From Amantichitinum ursilacus (GTDB lineage Bacteria > Pseudomonadota > Gammaproteobacteria > Burkholderiales > Chitinibacteraceae), in the NCBI RefSeq assembly GCF_001294205.1, contig NZ_LAQT01000011.1:1-38349 (forward strand): 38,349 nt of DNA, read 5' to 3'. The notes beneath the pieces are model-generated. The model ran no database searches. It was not told the DNA's origin and worked only from the letters and a program-made list of their open reading frames with translations. The translations under genes were made by a program, and so were the position numbers. Positions 38,297 through 38,349 of the stretch are shown here, in pieces (position 1 is the stretch's first letter; each line of letters starts with the position of its first letter).

Positions 38297-38349
38297 ATTA
38301 CCCACATGCGTGCCTTCCCGCCGAGGCATGCAAGGAAACGTAGGGTGCG

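Larger units (their letters stand above)
37797..38349. other. Right-hand intergenic region filled with dispersed repeats
   Basis: No credible gene is present; a long minus-strand frame (37882-38307) runs through hairpins and is rejected. The region holds a 14-bp stem hairpin (37881-37914), a GC-rich stretch, a palindromic repeat copy (38191-38223), a 19-base direct repeat (38227-38245 and 38278-38296) with a CCTCC-TCGC-GGAGG hairpin between, and the beginning GTAGGGTGCG of what may be a further repeat at the edge. Confidence 0.65.

Noticed and set aside
37882-38307. Possible minus-strand protein of 141 residues at the right end
   Set aside because: The frame runs through two dispersed hairpin repeats, is Arg/Pro/Ser-rich and has no family features; such repeats are a frequent source of false hypothetical genes.
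1-38349. CRISPR arrays, insertion sequences, prophage genes, tRNA genes
   Set aside because: No regularly spaced repeats, transposase or integrase motifs, phage structural genes or cloverleaf sequences were seen on either strand.

Overview
The window reads as a chromosomal segment of a GC-rich (about 60%) Gram-negative beta-proteobacterium, most likely of the Neisseriales/Chromobacteriaceae type. Grounds for this are a short 4.5S-type SRP RNA, the order yciB-yciI-bolA-parvulin, an LivJHMGF importer, a Spu/Puu polyamine island and an outer membrane protein that resembles a beta-proteobacterial family. The taxonomic placement is inference from gene content; nothing in the window proves it. No phage, transposase, CRISPR array, tRNA or rRNA was found.

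Layout. 0.3-5.5 kb holds housekeeping genes, mostly on the minus strand: Sua5, a Crp/Fnr-type regulator behind a small lipoprotein, a Tim44-domain membrane protein, folB, divergent plsY, and smpB. 5.6-9.1 kb on the plus strand holds a type I asparaginase, the SRP RNA gene, a possible FNR-controlled small RNA, and yciB-yciI-bolA-parvulin. 9.1-15.3 kb on the minus strand is an ElyC-like protein and a complete branched-chain amino acid ABC importer (livJ, then livH-livM-livG-livF). 15.5-17.7 kb carries two paralogous Ser/Ala-rich proteins, each behind a near-consensus sigma-28 (FliA) flagellar promoter. 17.7-23.5 kb holds radC, coaBC, dut, a small orphan gene behind three copies of a GAACGATCGTTC-type operator, an SDR oxidoreductase, and a cyclic-nucleotide-domain/thioredoxin-reductase-like flavoprotein.

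24-37.8 kb is a polyamine uptake and catabolism island, all on the plus strand: an AraC-type regulator with a sigma-54-like promoter, then puuD, puuA, spuC, potF, potG, potH, potI, an outer membrane beta-barrel protein, puuB and puuC. Predicted working: the OM protein may admit polyamines, PotFGHI imports putrescine, PuuA glutamylates it, PuuB oxidises it, PuuC makes gamma-Glu-GABA and PuuD releases GABA. SpuC offers a direct transamination route that PuuC could complete. GABA transaminase, succinate semialdehyde dehydrogenase and a PuuR repressor are absent from the window.

The last 550 bases and the 23.5-23.7 kb gap contain dispersed palindromic repeats of one family. The most interesting signals are regulatory: twin sigma-28 promoters on the unnamed paralogs, the triple operator on the orphan gene, a perfect FNR box followed by a terminated short transcript, and the sigma-54 element at the start of the polyamine island.
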